DNA of 10,097 nt from Clostridia bacterium. Its GTDB lineage: Bacteria > Bacillota > Clostridia > Oscillospirales > Acutalibacteraceae. Every line of letters begins with the position of its first letter. Position 1 is the first letter of the stretch. Location: assembly GCA_017382915.1 (NCBI GenBank), contig JAFNZJ010000034.1, positions 1 through 10,097 on the forward strand, read 5' to 3'. Under the pieces are notes generated by a model. That model saw only the letters and a list, made by a program, of their open reading frames with translations. It was not told the DNA's origin and did no database searches. Below, piece after piece: positions 1 through 6,845 of this stretch. Position numbers and translations under genes: made by a program.

Positions 1-112
1 ACGAAACGACACATTTATGTGTGGCGGGTAATAGTTGCGTGGCTGGCAGGCCAATACGCAAACGCACTTGTGCGTAGCCAGTAACATTAGGGCTATGCCC
101 GAAAATGAAAAA
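1..112. other. Hairpin-rich non-coding stretch, possible intergenic repeat element
   Basis: No convincing gene lies here, only an open frame of 27 codons running in from the left edge and stopping at 82-84. The stretch is dense in small inverted repeats. ACACAT/ATGTGT pairs at 9-14 and 17-22. CTGGC plus TACGCA (43-47, 55-60) pairs with the continuous TGCGTAGCCAG at 71-81. ACGCAC/GTGCGT (62-67, 70-75) is an alternative pairing. GGGC-TAT-GCCC lies at 90-100. Such stacking suggests an intergenic palindromic repeat or a structured RNA, but the left edge is cut and no second copy exists in the window, so the nature of the element is inference. Confidence 0.35.
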
Positions 113-131
113 CCACCCGCTATGCGGGTGG
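108..131 (-). terminator. Rho-independent terminator of the minus-strand operon
   Basis: CCACCCGC (113-120) and GCGGGTGG (124-131) form an 8-bp GC-rich stem with a TAT loop. Read on the minus strand it is followed by five T residues (complement of 108-112). It starts 4 bases beyond the nitroreductase stop codon, as expected for an intrinsic terminator ending that operon. Confidence 0.85.
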
Positions 132-135
132 ATAT

Positions 136-663
136 TTATTTATATGATACTAATTTTTCTAACGGTTCACGCTTTTTGGGTCTGGGTGGCTTATTTTCTT
201 TTGGGTAGCCCAAGGTTATAACCAACCTTACAGGGTACTGGGTATCACAAATTTCCCTTGTTTTTTTATCATCCAGCCAGCCTAAAATACAACTGCCAAT
301 TCCTTGGGTGCTGGCTTCGGCAGTAAGATATGCCGCCGTAATACCAATATCTATTGAGCGGTAGTCATTACCCTTAAGCTTGGCGCCCAAAGCGGCGGTT
401 TTAACATAGGGCATTTCACTTATTACTATTAAAACGGGGGCATCTGCGGCAAATTTGTTAATGCCCATACCCACGCAGGCAGCTGCCACCTTTTTTGCGG
501 TGTCACCCTTACATACAGTAAAGTGATAGGGTTGACCGTTACAGGCCGATGGCGCAAGCTGGGCCGCATTTAAAATCTTTTCAAGCTTTTCATTTTCAAT
601 ATCGCGGGTTGCATCATATTTACGGCAGGATTCGCGGATATTTGCAATCTCTAAAAAGTCCAT
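136..663 (-). CDS. Nitroreductase-family FMN oxidoreductase
   Basis: This 175-residue protein belongs to the nitroreductase superfamily of FMN-dependent, NAD(P)H-using oxidoreductases, which act as cytoplasmic homodimers on nitro compounds, quinones or flavins. The N-terminal R10-E-S12-C-R14 stretch is the usual FMN-phosphate site. The APSACNGQPYHF segment (38-48, with S39, N42 and Q44) is the flavin-contacting motif. DIGITAAYLTAEA (105-117) followed by GIGSCILGW (121-129) is the conserved helix and glycine loop. The C-terminus has the typical basic KKREPLEKLV end. The length fits the short single-domain subgroup. The ATG at 663 follows an AAGGGG site, and only one base separates it from the upstream stop, so translation is probably coupled. 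It is the last gene of the minus-strand unit. The substrate cannot be told from sequence. Confidence 0.9.
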   Translation of the reverse strand: MDFLEIANIRESCRKYDATRDIENEKLEKILNAAQLAPSACNGQPYHFTVCKGDTAKKVAAACVGMGINKFAADAPVLIVISEMPYVKTAALGAKLKGNDYRSIDIGITAAYLTAEASTQGIGSCILGWLDDKKTREICDTQYPVRLVITLGYPKENKPPRPKKREPLEKLVSYK

Positions 664-664
664 A

Positions 665-1156
665 TTATCTGCCCCTTATTATTCTGCCAAGCTTTTTAAT
701 AATCCGCACAGCAAGGTTTAAGCACCTATAAACAAAAAACCTTAAGGGGAATAAAAAGCACCACAGTCTGGCATATAAAATATGCCCTGTATCATCGGCA
801 TTATACCATTTACCCTTGCGGCAAAAACGGGTTAAAACGGCCACTATATTTTGCTGCTCAACATCGCTTTCAAGCGGCCAGGTGTTATCGCCCCGCATAA
901 AGTATTTTCTGCCGTTTTCGGTGTCACTAACCTTAACAATTCGGTGTAAAACCACCGTTTTGTCCGCCCTTAAATAAAGCGGAATATCATACTTATTTAG
1001 CGGAAATTCGGGCTTTTTTAGTATAATTTTATCCCGCCCGCCATAAAGCATTGGCTTCATACTTCTGCCGTTTGGCACAAAGGTTGCCTCACCGCCCGCA
1101 TCCACCACTTCTTTAATGGTGGGTATAAGGTCGTTTAGGGTTATATTACTCTGCAA
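665..1156 (-). CDS. S24/S26-family (signal-peptidase-like) protein with C-terminal membrane segment
   Basis: This 163-residue protein has the LexA/signal peptidase fold signature. GRSMKPML (30-37) gives a nucleophile S32. VVLHRIVKV (68-76) places a histidine (H71) where bacterial type I signal peptidases have lysine. FMRGDN (86-91) followed by acidic residues (E96, D98) matches the C-terminal box. The Ser-His pattern resembles the SipW/Sec11 (S26B) branch. There is no N-terminal membrane anchor. Instead a hydrophobic stretch lies at about 130-150, flanked by arginines, so topology differs from classical signal peptidases. The start is TTG at 1156, supported by GGAGG at 1166-1170 nine bases upstream, and it overlaps the PqqD-like gene by 11 bases. 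Pairing with PqqD suggests processing of a modified peptide, which is inference; whether it cleaves or is a degenerate homologue is unknown. Confidence 0.75.
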   Translation of the reverse strand: MQSNITLNDLIPTIKEVVDAGGEATFVPNGRSMKPMLYGGRDKIILKKPEFPLNKYDIPLYLRADKTVVLHRIVKVSDTENGRKYFMRGDNTWPLESDVEQQNIVAVLTRFCRKGKWYNADDTGHILYARLWCFLFPLRFFVYRCLNLAVRIIKKLGRIIRGR

Positions 1157-1409
1157 GAGAGGCGTCCTCCAATTGCTTCATAAAGCGTTCAATATCTGCG
1201 GCGGCTTGTTCTTCACTTACATCATATTCGGCGGTCATGGCCTTAACTGCTGAAGCTTTATCGCTACCCTTGGCAAACAATTCCCAAAGGAAGTAGCCGG
1301 TCTCATTAAGGGTCATAATGCCGTTAAAATCAACCGTTTTTTCGCCCATTGCAACTACAATGTAACTGCCTGCAACATTTCTTACTAAAAAGCCATCTTT
1401 AATTTTCAT
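1146..1409 (-). CDS. PqqD-family peptide-binding protein (stand-alone RRE-type)
   Basis: This 87-residue protein matches the PqqD family, small winged-helix proteins that bind leader peptides and present them to modifying enzymes, usually radical SAM proteins. Visible family features are the opening KDGFLVRNVAGSYIVV (4-19), the DFNG turn (27-30), the signature LNETGYFLWELF (34-45) and an acidic helical C-terminal half with V-x-x-A and D-x-x-x-F repeats (55-77). The ATG at 1409 has GGAGGG at 1419-1424, which lies inside the end of the cyclophilin gene only 5 bases upstream. Its stop is inside the following S26-like gene. No radical SAM enzyme or precursor peptide is seen within the window, so the partner is missing or encoded elsewhere. 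Family assignment is good; the role is open. Confidence 0.8.
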   Translation of the reverse strand: MKIKDGFLVRNVAGSYIVVAMGEKTVDFNGIMTLNETGYFLWELFAKGSDKASAVKAMTAEYDVSEEQAAADIERFMKQLEDASLAE

Positions 1410-1414
1410 AATGA

Positions 1415-2020
1415 TTAACCCTCCACAATATTGATTTCAATCTCTATTATTTTAATATCCTCAAGGGGTTTATCGCTGCTGTTGGTTTCGGCTGCGGCAA
1501 TGCTGTCAACAACCTCCATACCCTCAAAAACCTGACCAAAAACGGTGTGCCTGAAATCAAGCCAGGGGGTACCGCCAAGCTCTTTATAGCTTGCGGTTGC
1601 CTCGGGCGGAAAGCCGTGCTCGGCATCAAGCTGTTCCATTTGCTCTAACATTGATTCGGGTGCCGAATTTGCCTGTACAATGAAAAACTGGCTACCGTTG
1701 GTGCAGGGGCCGGAGTTTGCCATTGAAAGGGCACCGCGCAGGTTGTGTAGCTCGGGGGCAAATTCATCCTCAAAGGGGCCGCCCCAAATGCTTTCACCGC
1801 CAATGCCGCTACCCATTGGGTCGCCGCCTTGAATCATAAAATCGGGAATAACGCGGTGAAAAATAAGGTCATTATAATAACCGTTTTTACTGTGTGTTAC
1901 AAAGTTTTCTACCGCCTTTGGCGCAAACTGCGGAAAAAGCTTAATTTTAATGTCACCCTTGGTGGTTTTCATGGTTGCTACTACATCGCCCTTAACGGGT
2001 AAAGCGGTTTGAATGTTCAT
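1415..2020 (-). CDS. Cyclophilin-type peptidyl-prolyl cis-trans isomerase
   Basis: This 201-residue protein catalyses cis-trans isomerisation of X-Pro bonds during protein folding. FHRVIPDFMIQGGDP (54-68) carries the catalytic arginine R56 with F61, M62 and Q64. GALSMANSG (96-104) and GSQFFI (109-114) form the rest of the pocket. W153 and H158 in TPWLDFRHTVFGQV correspond to the cyclosporin-contacting tryptophan and the conserved histidine of human CypA. A mostly acidic insertion of about 35 residues (118-150) separates the FFI strand from the tryptophan loop, as in many clostridial cyclophilins. There is no signal peptide, so it is cytoplasmic. The ATG at 2020 has an AAAGG site ten bases upstream. 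It sits 25 bases after the DUF5412-like gene and 5 bases before pqqD. Confidence 0.93.
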   Translation of the reverse strand: MNIQTALPVKGDVVATMKTTKGDIKIKLFPQFAPKAVENFVTHSKNGYYNDLIFHRVIPDFMIQGGDPMGSGIGGESIWGGPFEDEFAPELHNLRGALSMANSGPCTNGSQFFIVQANSAPESMLEQMEQLDAEHGFPPEATASYKELGGTPWLDFRHTVFGQVFEGMEVVDSIAAAETNSSDKPLEDIKIIEIEINIVEG

Positions 2021-2045
2021 AATTTATTATCCTTTCGCTGGTTTG

Positions 2046-2462
2046 TTATTGCATTCTGTTTTTTGCCGAAGCCTCCGGCAAGACAATCTGTGTACGACTG
2101 TCATACGGGGTGCCGTTAATGTTAACCTCATGCTCATTGATAAGCGCGGTGGTTGAATTTAAAAAGCTGGCAATACAGGTTCTGGTGCCGGTTTCCCAAT
2201 AAATGTTTTTTATTTCACGCTCACCACTGTCATTAAGGGTGTTAAGCTCACCCCTTATGGCACTGCCGATGTTTGGTATATCAACCAAATAAATGCAAAG
2301 CACCGAAACACCGTCGGGGGATGAAACATTGTATAAATGCCTGCCCTTTGGCAGCTTTTCCATATCAAATGAAAAGGCGTCAACAGCAAGTCCTACCATA
2401 TTAAAAAGCATTACAAATATAAGCAAAAACACAAAAATAGGTGCCACAAGCCTGCTTTTCAT
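2046..2462 (-). CDS. DUF5412-like membrane-anchored protein of unknown function
   Basis: This 138-residue protein has an N-terminal hydrophobic segment (about 7-29) after a short basic start, consistent with a membrane anchor or uncleaved signal. The rest is probably extracytoplasmic. The pattern LPKGRHLYNVSSPDG (37-51), IYLVDI (57-62), SAIRGEL (67-73), KNIYWE (85-90) and a terminal YDSR (120-123) matches what I recall of the DUF5412 family, which has no known function. It is first in the minus-strand unit, with a sigma-A-like promoter ending about 37 bases upstream of its start. The ribosome binding site (AGGCGG region near 2472-2476) is weaker than those of neighbours. No catalytic motif is visible. 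Confidence 0.7.
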   Translation of the reverse strand: MKSRLVAPIFVFLLIFVMLFNMVGLAVDAFSFDMEKLPKGRHLYNVSSPDGVSVLCIYLVDIPNIGSAIRGELNTLNDSGEREIKNIYWETGTRTCIASFLNSTTALINEHEVNINGTPYDSRTQIVLPEASAKNRMQ

Positions 2463-2485
2463 AAAGCTTCACCGCCTAAATAAAA

Positions 2486-2504
2486 ATAATTACTAAGTAA
2501 TTAT
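2486..2504. repeat. Inverted repeat overlapping the -10 box, candidate operator
   Basis: ATAATTAC (2486-2493) and GTAATTAT (2497-2504) are perfect 8-base arms around a TAA centre. The element covers the -10 box and expected start point of the minus-strand promoter, a position typical of a repressor site. It is too AT-rich and lacks a following T run in the right place to be a terminator. The regulator is unknown, and an AT-rich gap can give such symmetry by chance. Confidence 0.4.
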
Positions 2505-2528
2505 ACCACATAAATTTAATAAATTCAA
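2500..2528 (-). promoter_or_regulatory. Sigma-A promoter for the minus-strand five-gene unit
   Basis: On the minus strand TTGAAT (2523-2528) is separated by exactly 17 bases from TATAAT (2500-2505), with a TG one base upstream of the -10 box (extended -10). Start is expected near 2493, giving a leader of about 30 bases to the ATG at 2462. Confidence 0.75.
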
Positions 2529-2550
2529 GAATTACAAAAACTAACCTCGT

Positions 2551-2575
2551 GCTTAAATTTACGCTTAAATTTAAG
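2551..2575. repeat. Tandem 11-base direct repeat with nested palindrome
   Basis: GCTTAAATTTA occurs at 2551-2561 and again at 2563-2573, a 12-base period close to one helical turn. The second copy extends to the perfect palindrome CTTAAATTTAAG (2564-2575). It lies between the two divergent promoters, about 70 bases upstream of the metY -35 box, where an activator or repressor could act. No known operator is recognised. Confidence 0.4.
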
Positions 2576-2645
2576 GGGCAAAATTATCCTTAAAGTTTGT
2601 CATTATTTTAACAGGCTTCAAGGGGTTAAAAGGGGGCTAAAATCA

Positions 2646-2674
2646 TTGACATAAATACCTTTTTGCGTTATAAT
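2646..2674 (+). promoter_or_regulatory. Perfect-consensus sigma-A promoter for metY-rnf
   Basis: TTGACA (2646-2651), 17 bases, TATAAT (2669-2674): both boxes match consensus fully. Start is expected near 2681, giving a leader of about 43 bases that ends in AAGGAGG (2709-2715), eight bases before the metY ATG. The leader is too short for a SAM or T-box riboswitch, so control should be at the promoter itself. Confidence 0.88.
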
Positions 2675-2723
2675 AATTTGTGTATTTATGTAATTTTTTC
2701 ATGCTTTTAAGGAGGCAGTTTTT

Positions 2724-3998
2724 ATGAACGACGCAACTAAATGTTTACACTCAGGCTATACCCCCGAAAACGGAGGGCCCGGTGTTATGCCCATAGTGCA
2801 AAGCACCACCTATGCCTTTAATACTACTAAAGAGGTTGGTGACCTTTTTGATATGCCAACCGCACATATGTATTCACGCTTTTCTAATCCCACCACCGAT
2901 GCGGTGGAAAAGAAAATTGCCGATTTAGAAGGCGGCGTAGCCGCAATGTGCACCTCATCAGGTCAGGCAGCATCACTTCTGTCAATACTTAATGTTTGTT
3001 CAGCAGGTGAAAGCTTTTTAAGCAGCGCAACAATATACGGCGGTACAGTAAATCTTTTTGCCGTTACCCTAAAGCGCTTTGGTATTGAGTGCATATTCTT
3101 TGACCCCGATGCCCCCGATGAGGAAATTGAAGCCTTAATTAAACCCAACACCCGATGCGTGTTTGGCGAAACCTTGGCCAACCCCAAGCTTGCCGTTATG
3201 GATATTGAGCGCATTGCAAATCTGGCCCACCGCCATAATATGCCGCTTATTATTGATAACACCTTCCCAACACCTGTACTTTGTAAGCCGATTTCATTTG
3301 GTGCAGACATTGTCGTGCACTCCACCACCAAATATATGGATGGTCACGCACTTCAGGTTGGCGGCATTATTGTTGATAGCGGTAACTTTAATTGGGAAAA
3401 CGGCAATTACCCCGATTTTTGTACCCCCGATGAGTCATATCACGGCGTAGTTTACACCCGCGATTTTGGAAGGGCAGCTTATGTTGCCAAGGCAAGAATG
3501 CAGCTTATGCGTGACTTTGGCTGTTACCCTGCAGCACATTCATCCTTCCTTCTTAACATTGGTATTGAAACACTTGCTCTTCGTATGAAGCAGTACAGTG
3601 AAAACGCAATGAAGGTTGCCAAGTTCTTTGAACAGTCGGGCTATTTTGATGTAGTTGCATACCCCGGACTTGAAAGTGACAAATACTATGATTTAGGTAA
3701 AAAATACCTATCAAACGGTGCCGCAGGCGTTATTTCGCTTACCGTTAAGGGCGGCAGAAAAAAGGCCATTGCCTTTATGGACGGATTAAAGCTTGCCCGT
3801 AATGAGGTGCATGTTGCCGATATTCGCACCTGCGTGCTTCACCCCGCCAGCGCAACCCACCGTCAGCTTACCGATGAACAGTTGGTTGCCGCAGGCATTA
3901 ACCCCGGTCTTATCCGTTTTTCAGTAGGACTTGAGTCGGTTGAAGATATTATTGAAGATATTAAAAACGGCCTTGCAGCAATTGATGCCGTTGAATAA
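2724..3998 (+). CDS. metY: O-acetylhomoserine sulfhydrylase (PLP, Cys/Met metabolism family)
   Basis: This 424-residue enzyme belongs to the Cys/Met-metabolism PLP family. It most likely joins O-acetylhomoserine with sulfide to give homocysteine and acetate in the cytoplasm. YSRFSNPT (50-57) is the substrate and phosphate-binding entry motif and SSGQAA (78-83) binds PLP phosphate. D178 in IIDNTF contacts the pyridine nitrogen, and K203 in HSTTKYMDGH is the Schiff-base lysine. The long YPDF...SYHGVVY region (about 229-243) and the total length favour the sulfhydrylase branch over the roughly 400-residue methionine gamma-lyases, although gamma-lyase or broader activity cannot be excluded. SATHRQL near 374-380 is the conserved C-terminal substrate motif. 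It has an ideal AAGGAGG site and its own promoter. Only 33 bases without a terminator separate it from rnfC, so it probably heads the rnf transcript. Confidence 0.9.
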   Translation: MNDATKCLHSGYTPENGGPGVMPIVQSTTYAFNTTKEVGDLFDMPTAHMYSRFSNPTTDAVEKKIADLEGGVAAMCTSSGQAASLLSILNVCSAGESFLSSATIYGGTVNLFAVTLKRFGIECIFFDPDAPDEEIEALIKPNTRCVFGETLANPKLAVMDIERIANLAHRHNMPLIIDNTFPTPVLCKPISFGADIVVHSTTKYMDGHALQVGGIIVDSGNFNWENGNYPDFCTPDESYHGVVYTRDFGRAAYVAKARMQLMRDFGCYPAAHSSFLLNIGIETLALRMKQYSENAMKVAKFFEQSGYFDVVAYPGLESDKYYDLGKKYLSNGAAGVISLTVKGGRKKAIAFMDGLKLARNEVHVADIRTCVLHPASATHRQLTDEQLVAAGINPGLIRFSVGLESVEDIIEDIKNGLAAIDAVE

Positions 3999-4031
3999 TC
4001 CCCAACAATTTTTTTGTGGAGGTTTTTTACC

Positions 4032-5366
4032 GTGAGTAAAAAAGAAAGCATTTTAAGGCCAAAGGGTAGGGTAAAGGGCGGCGCACGCCTGCCACACAAC
4101 AAAACCACTGCCGAGGCTAAAACGGTTGTTATTGACCCACCCGAAAAGGTAGTTATTTCTATGTCACAGCATATAGGCGCACCCTGTCAGCCCACCGTTA
4201 AGGCGGGGGACCAGGTTTTTGTTGGCACCGTTATAGGTGACAGTGAAAGCTTTATAAGCGCACCTATACACGCCTCGGTTTCGGGTGTGGTAAGTGAAAT
4301 TACCAAAATCCGCCTGCCGGCAGGCAATATGGTGGATGCCGTTGTAATTGAGTCGGACGGCAAAATGCAGCTTGACCCCGACATTAAGCCCATAACCGTA
4401 AACACAGCAGAGGAATTGGTTAAAGCTGTTAGGGACAGTGGCTTGGTTGGTCTTGGTGGCGCAGGCTTCCCTGCCCATGTAAAGCTTACAACATCACCCG
4501 ATAAGCCGATTGATACCCTTATAATCAACGGTGCCGAGTGTGAGCCTTATATCACCGCCGACTACCGTGAGATTATGGAAAACCCCGATGATGTTTTAGA
4601 CGGTGTTTACCTTATTAAAAAACTGCTTAACATTGAAAATGTAATTATTGCGGTGGAGGATAATAAACCCAAAGCAATAAAAATCCTTTATGAAATTGCC
4701 GCCGATAAGCGCGATACCGATGATAAGGTTAAGCTTATGAAGCTTAAATCCCGTTATCCGCAGGGCGCCGAAAAGGTGATTATATATTCAGCAACCAAGC
4801 GCAAGCTACCCCTTGGTAAGCTGCCCAGTGATGTTGGCTGTATTGTTATGAATATTACAAGTGTTGCCTTTATTTCACGCTATTTGCGTAAGGGTATACC
4901 GCTTGTTAAAAAGCGTATTACGGTGGATGGTAACGCCATTACCGAGCCGAAAAATCTTTTGGTACCAATCGGTACCCCCATCTCACATGTTTTAGAACTT
5001 TGCAAGGCAGATGACCCCCAAAAGGTTATGATGGGCGGTCCTATGATGGGTATCACAGTTTATGATACATCCTTGCCAATACTTAAGCAAAACAACGCTA
5101 TTTTGGCATTTAAGGGCAAGGCGGCCGAAAGCAAGCCCCAAACCGACTGTATCCGTTGCGGTAGATGTATGAGGGCCTGCCCTATGAATCTTACCCCCGC
5201 CCCTGTTGAGGGTGCCCTTAAAAACACAAATGTAGATGAACTTAATGCACTTAATGTAATGCACTGTATGGAGTGCGGAAGCTGTGCCTTTGCCTGCCCC
5301 GCAGGCAGACCCCTTACCGCCGCCATGCGACTGGCTAAAAATGAAGTAAGAAAGGCGGGTAAGTAA
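4032..5366 (+). CDS. rnfC: Rnf complex subunit C (NADH-binding Fe-S subunit)
   Basis: RnfC is the peripheral cytoplasmic subunit that delivers electrons to NAD+. I place the start at GTG 4032, because GGAGG at 4018-4022 lies nine bases upstream. An in-frame TTG at 4014 would put that site inside the gene. The product is then 444 residues. GRVKGGARLPHNK (12-24) is the family opening and residues 40-90 form a lipoyl-like beta domain. GLVGLGGAGFP (137-147) and INGAECEPY (165-173) are the NADH/FMN-binding loops shared with NuoF. Two [4Fe-4S] motifs close the protein: C373, C376, C379, C383 and C412, C415, C418, C422. All cluster cysteines are present. It lacks the long alanine-rich tail of proteobacterial RnfC. 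One base separates its stop from rnfD. Confidence 0.95.
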   Translation: MSKKESILRPKGRVKGGARLPHNKTTAEAKTVVIDPPEKVVISMSQHIGAPCQPTVKAGDQVFVGTVIGDSESFISAPIHASVSGVVSEITKIRLPAGNMVDAVVIESDGKMQLDPDIKPITVNTAEELVKAVRDSGLVGLGGAGFPAHVKLTTSPDKPIDTLIINGAECEPYITADYREIMENPDDVLDGVYLIKKLLNIENVIIAVEDNKPKAIKILYEIAADKRDTDDKVKLMKLKSRYPQGAEKVIIYSATKRKLPLGKLPSDVGCIVMNITSVAFISRYLRKGIPLVKKRITVDGNAITEPKNLLVPIGTPISHVLELCKADDPQKVMMGGPMMGITVYDTSLPILKQNNAILAFKGKAAESKPQTDCIRCGRCMRACPMNLTPAPVEGALKNTNVDELNALNVMHCMECGSCAFACPAGRPLTAAMRLAKNEVRKAGK

Positions 5367-5367
5367 T

Positions 5368-6279
5368 ATGCAAAAAATGAATGTTACATCATCGCCTCAT
5401 ATATCGGGACCCGATAATACAACCGGCATTATGCTGGATGTTATCATCGCCCTTTTGCCGGCCACCATTTGCGGAATTTGCTTTTTTGGCTTTAATGCAC
5501 TGCTTACCGTTGCGGTTTCGGTGGCATCTGCCGTTTTAAGTGAATATCTTTGGTGTAAGGCAATTAAAAAACAAACATCTTTATTAGACCTTAGCGCAGT
5601 GGTTACAGGACTTTTGCTTGGTCTTAATTTACCACCGACCCTGCCGCTATGGATGGCGGCGCTTGGCAGTGCAATTGCCATAGTTGTGGTTAAGCAAATG
5701 TTTGGCGGTATAGGTCACAACTTTGCCAACCCCGCAATTACAGCCCGTATTGCGCTTATGGTGTCCTTCCCAACCGCTATGACCACCTACATAGTACCCT
5801 TTACCGACAATGTAGTTTCATCCGCAACACCCTTAGGTGGCGGAGATTTTGCCCTTTCAAAGTTGTTTTTCGGCATACACCCCGGCACAATTGGTGAAAC
5901 CTCATCACTGCTTTTATTGGCGGGCGGTGTTTACCTTGTAATTCGCAGGGTTATAACACCCGAACTGCCACTTGCCTTTATGGCATCGGCGGCAGGTCTT
6001 GCCTGGGCGTTAGGCGATGACCCCGTAAAGACACTTTTCACAGGCGGTCTTATGCTTGGTTCAATATTTATGGCTACCGATTATGTAACCTCACCCCCTA
6101 CAAGGCTTGGTAAAATCATTTTCGGTGTAGGCTGTGGTCTTATTACGGTTGTTATTCGCCATTTTGGCAATATTCCGGAGGGTGTTTCATTTGCAATACT
6201 GCTTATGAATATTTTAACCCCACATATTACTCGCTTAACCGCTAAAAAACCCTTTGGAACGGAGGGCGAGCAAAAATGA
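5368..6279 (+). CDS. rnfD: Rnf complex subunit D (flavinylated membrane subunit)
   Basis: RnfD is an integral membrane subunit of the NqrB/RnfD family that carries covalent FMN and is thought to sit in the ion-translocating core. The 303-residue protein has many hydrophobic segments, for example about 22-40, 43-60, 76-90, 95-110, 180-192, 200-214 and 248-262. SSATPLGG (151-158) is the flavinylation motif, with T154 the expected FMN-linked residue. GGIGHNFANPA (113-123) and ATDYVTSP in the C-terminal half are further family motifs. The ATG at 5368 lies one base after the rnfC stop; an ATG three codons on is an alternative. The gene ends in an ATGA overlap with rnfG. FMN attachment would need an ApbE-type transferase, and none is in the window. 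Confidence 0.95.
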   Translation: MQKMNVTSSPHISGPDNTTGIMLDVIIALLPATICGICFFGFNALLTVAVSVASAVLSEYLWCKAIKKQTSLLDLSAVVTGLLLGLNLPPTLPLWMAALGSAIAIVVVKQMFGGIGHNFANPAITARIALMVSFPTAMTTYIVPFTDNVVSSATPLGGGDFALSKLFFGIHPGTIGETSSLLLLAGGVYLVIRRVITPELPLAFMASAAGLAWALGDDPVKTLFTGGLMLGSIFMATDYVTSPPTRLGKIIFGVGCGLITVVIRHFGNIPEGVSFAILLMNILTPHITRLTAKKPFGTEGEQK

Positions 6280-6842
6280 AAAACAAGGTAAAAGAACTTT
6301 TAATGCCTGTTATAGTACTTACCCTTATTGCCGCAGTTATGGCTGCGCTTCTTGGCGGCACCAACCTGCTTACCAAGGACCAAATTGCCCTGCTTTCAAA
6401 GCAGGCTAAGGAGCAGGCAGTAAAGCAGGTAATTAAGGCCGATAAGTATGAAGATGCCAAGATAAACTATAACGGCACCGATTATGATTATATAGTGGCT
6501 AAAACAGCCGATAAAACTGTAGGTTATGCCTTTACCCTTTCGTCAAACGGTTACGGCGGCGCAGTGGAGTCGGTTATAGGCATTGATGCCAGCGGTGAAA
6601 TAACCGCCGTTGAAATTACCGATGTTTCGGGTGAAACACCCGGTCTTGGACAAAATGCCGCAAATGAGAATTTTTACGGTCAGTTTGCAGGCAAAAAGGG
6701 TAGCGTTGAGGTTGTTAAATCGGGCGCTAAAGAAAATCAAATAAACGCCGTTACAGGCGCTACCATAACCTCAAAAGCTGTTACAAACTCTGTAAATCTT
6801 GCAACAGAGCTTTACAATGAAATTACTAAAAAGGGGGAATAG
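6276..6842 (+). CDS. rnfG: Rnf complex subunit G (FMN-binding, membrane-anchored)
   Basis: RnfG is anchored by one N-terminal helix (about 8-28) and carries its second covalent FMN on the outer face of the membrane. The FMN-binding domain covers about 88-180, with GYGG (92-95), ETPGLGQ (120-126) and the flavinylation motif TGATITS (160-166). T163 is the expected FMN-linked threonine. At 188 residues it has the usual clostridial length. The ATG at 6276 overlaps the rnfD stop by four bases (ATGA), and GGAGG (6261-6265) lies inside the end of rnfD. The stop is followed after three bases by the GTG of rnfE. Confidence 0.95.
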   Translation: MKNKVKELLMPVIVLTLIAAVMAALLGGTNLLTKDQIALLSKQAKEQAVKQVIKADKYEDAKINYNGTDYDYIVAKTADKTVGYAFTLSSNGYGGAVESVIGIDASGEITAVEITDVSGETPGLGQNAANENFYGQFAGKKGSVEVVKSGAKENQINAVTGATITSKAVTNSVNLATELYNEITKKGE

Positions 6843-6845
6843 CAG

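Noticed and set aside
1..84. A 27-codon open frame entering from the left edge as the tail of a gene
   Set aside because: It runs through several perfect inverted repeats and has no recognisable protein features. Structured non-coding DNA explains it better, though a truncated gene end cannot be fully excluded.
2676..2723. A SAM or T-box riboswitch upstream of metY
   Set aside because: The expected leader is only about 43 bases and lacks the conserved stems and any terminator or anti-terminator.
3999..4031. A weak CCAACAA/TTTGTGG hairpin with T run as a terminator between metY and rnfC
   Set aside because: The stem is short, has a bulge and is A/T-rich, and the T run lies in the loop rather than after the stem, so effective termination is unlikely.
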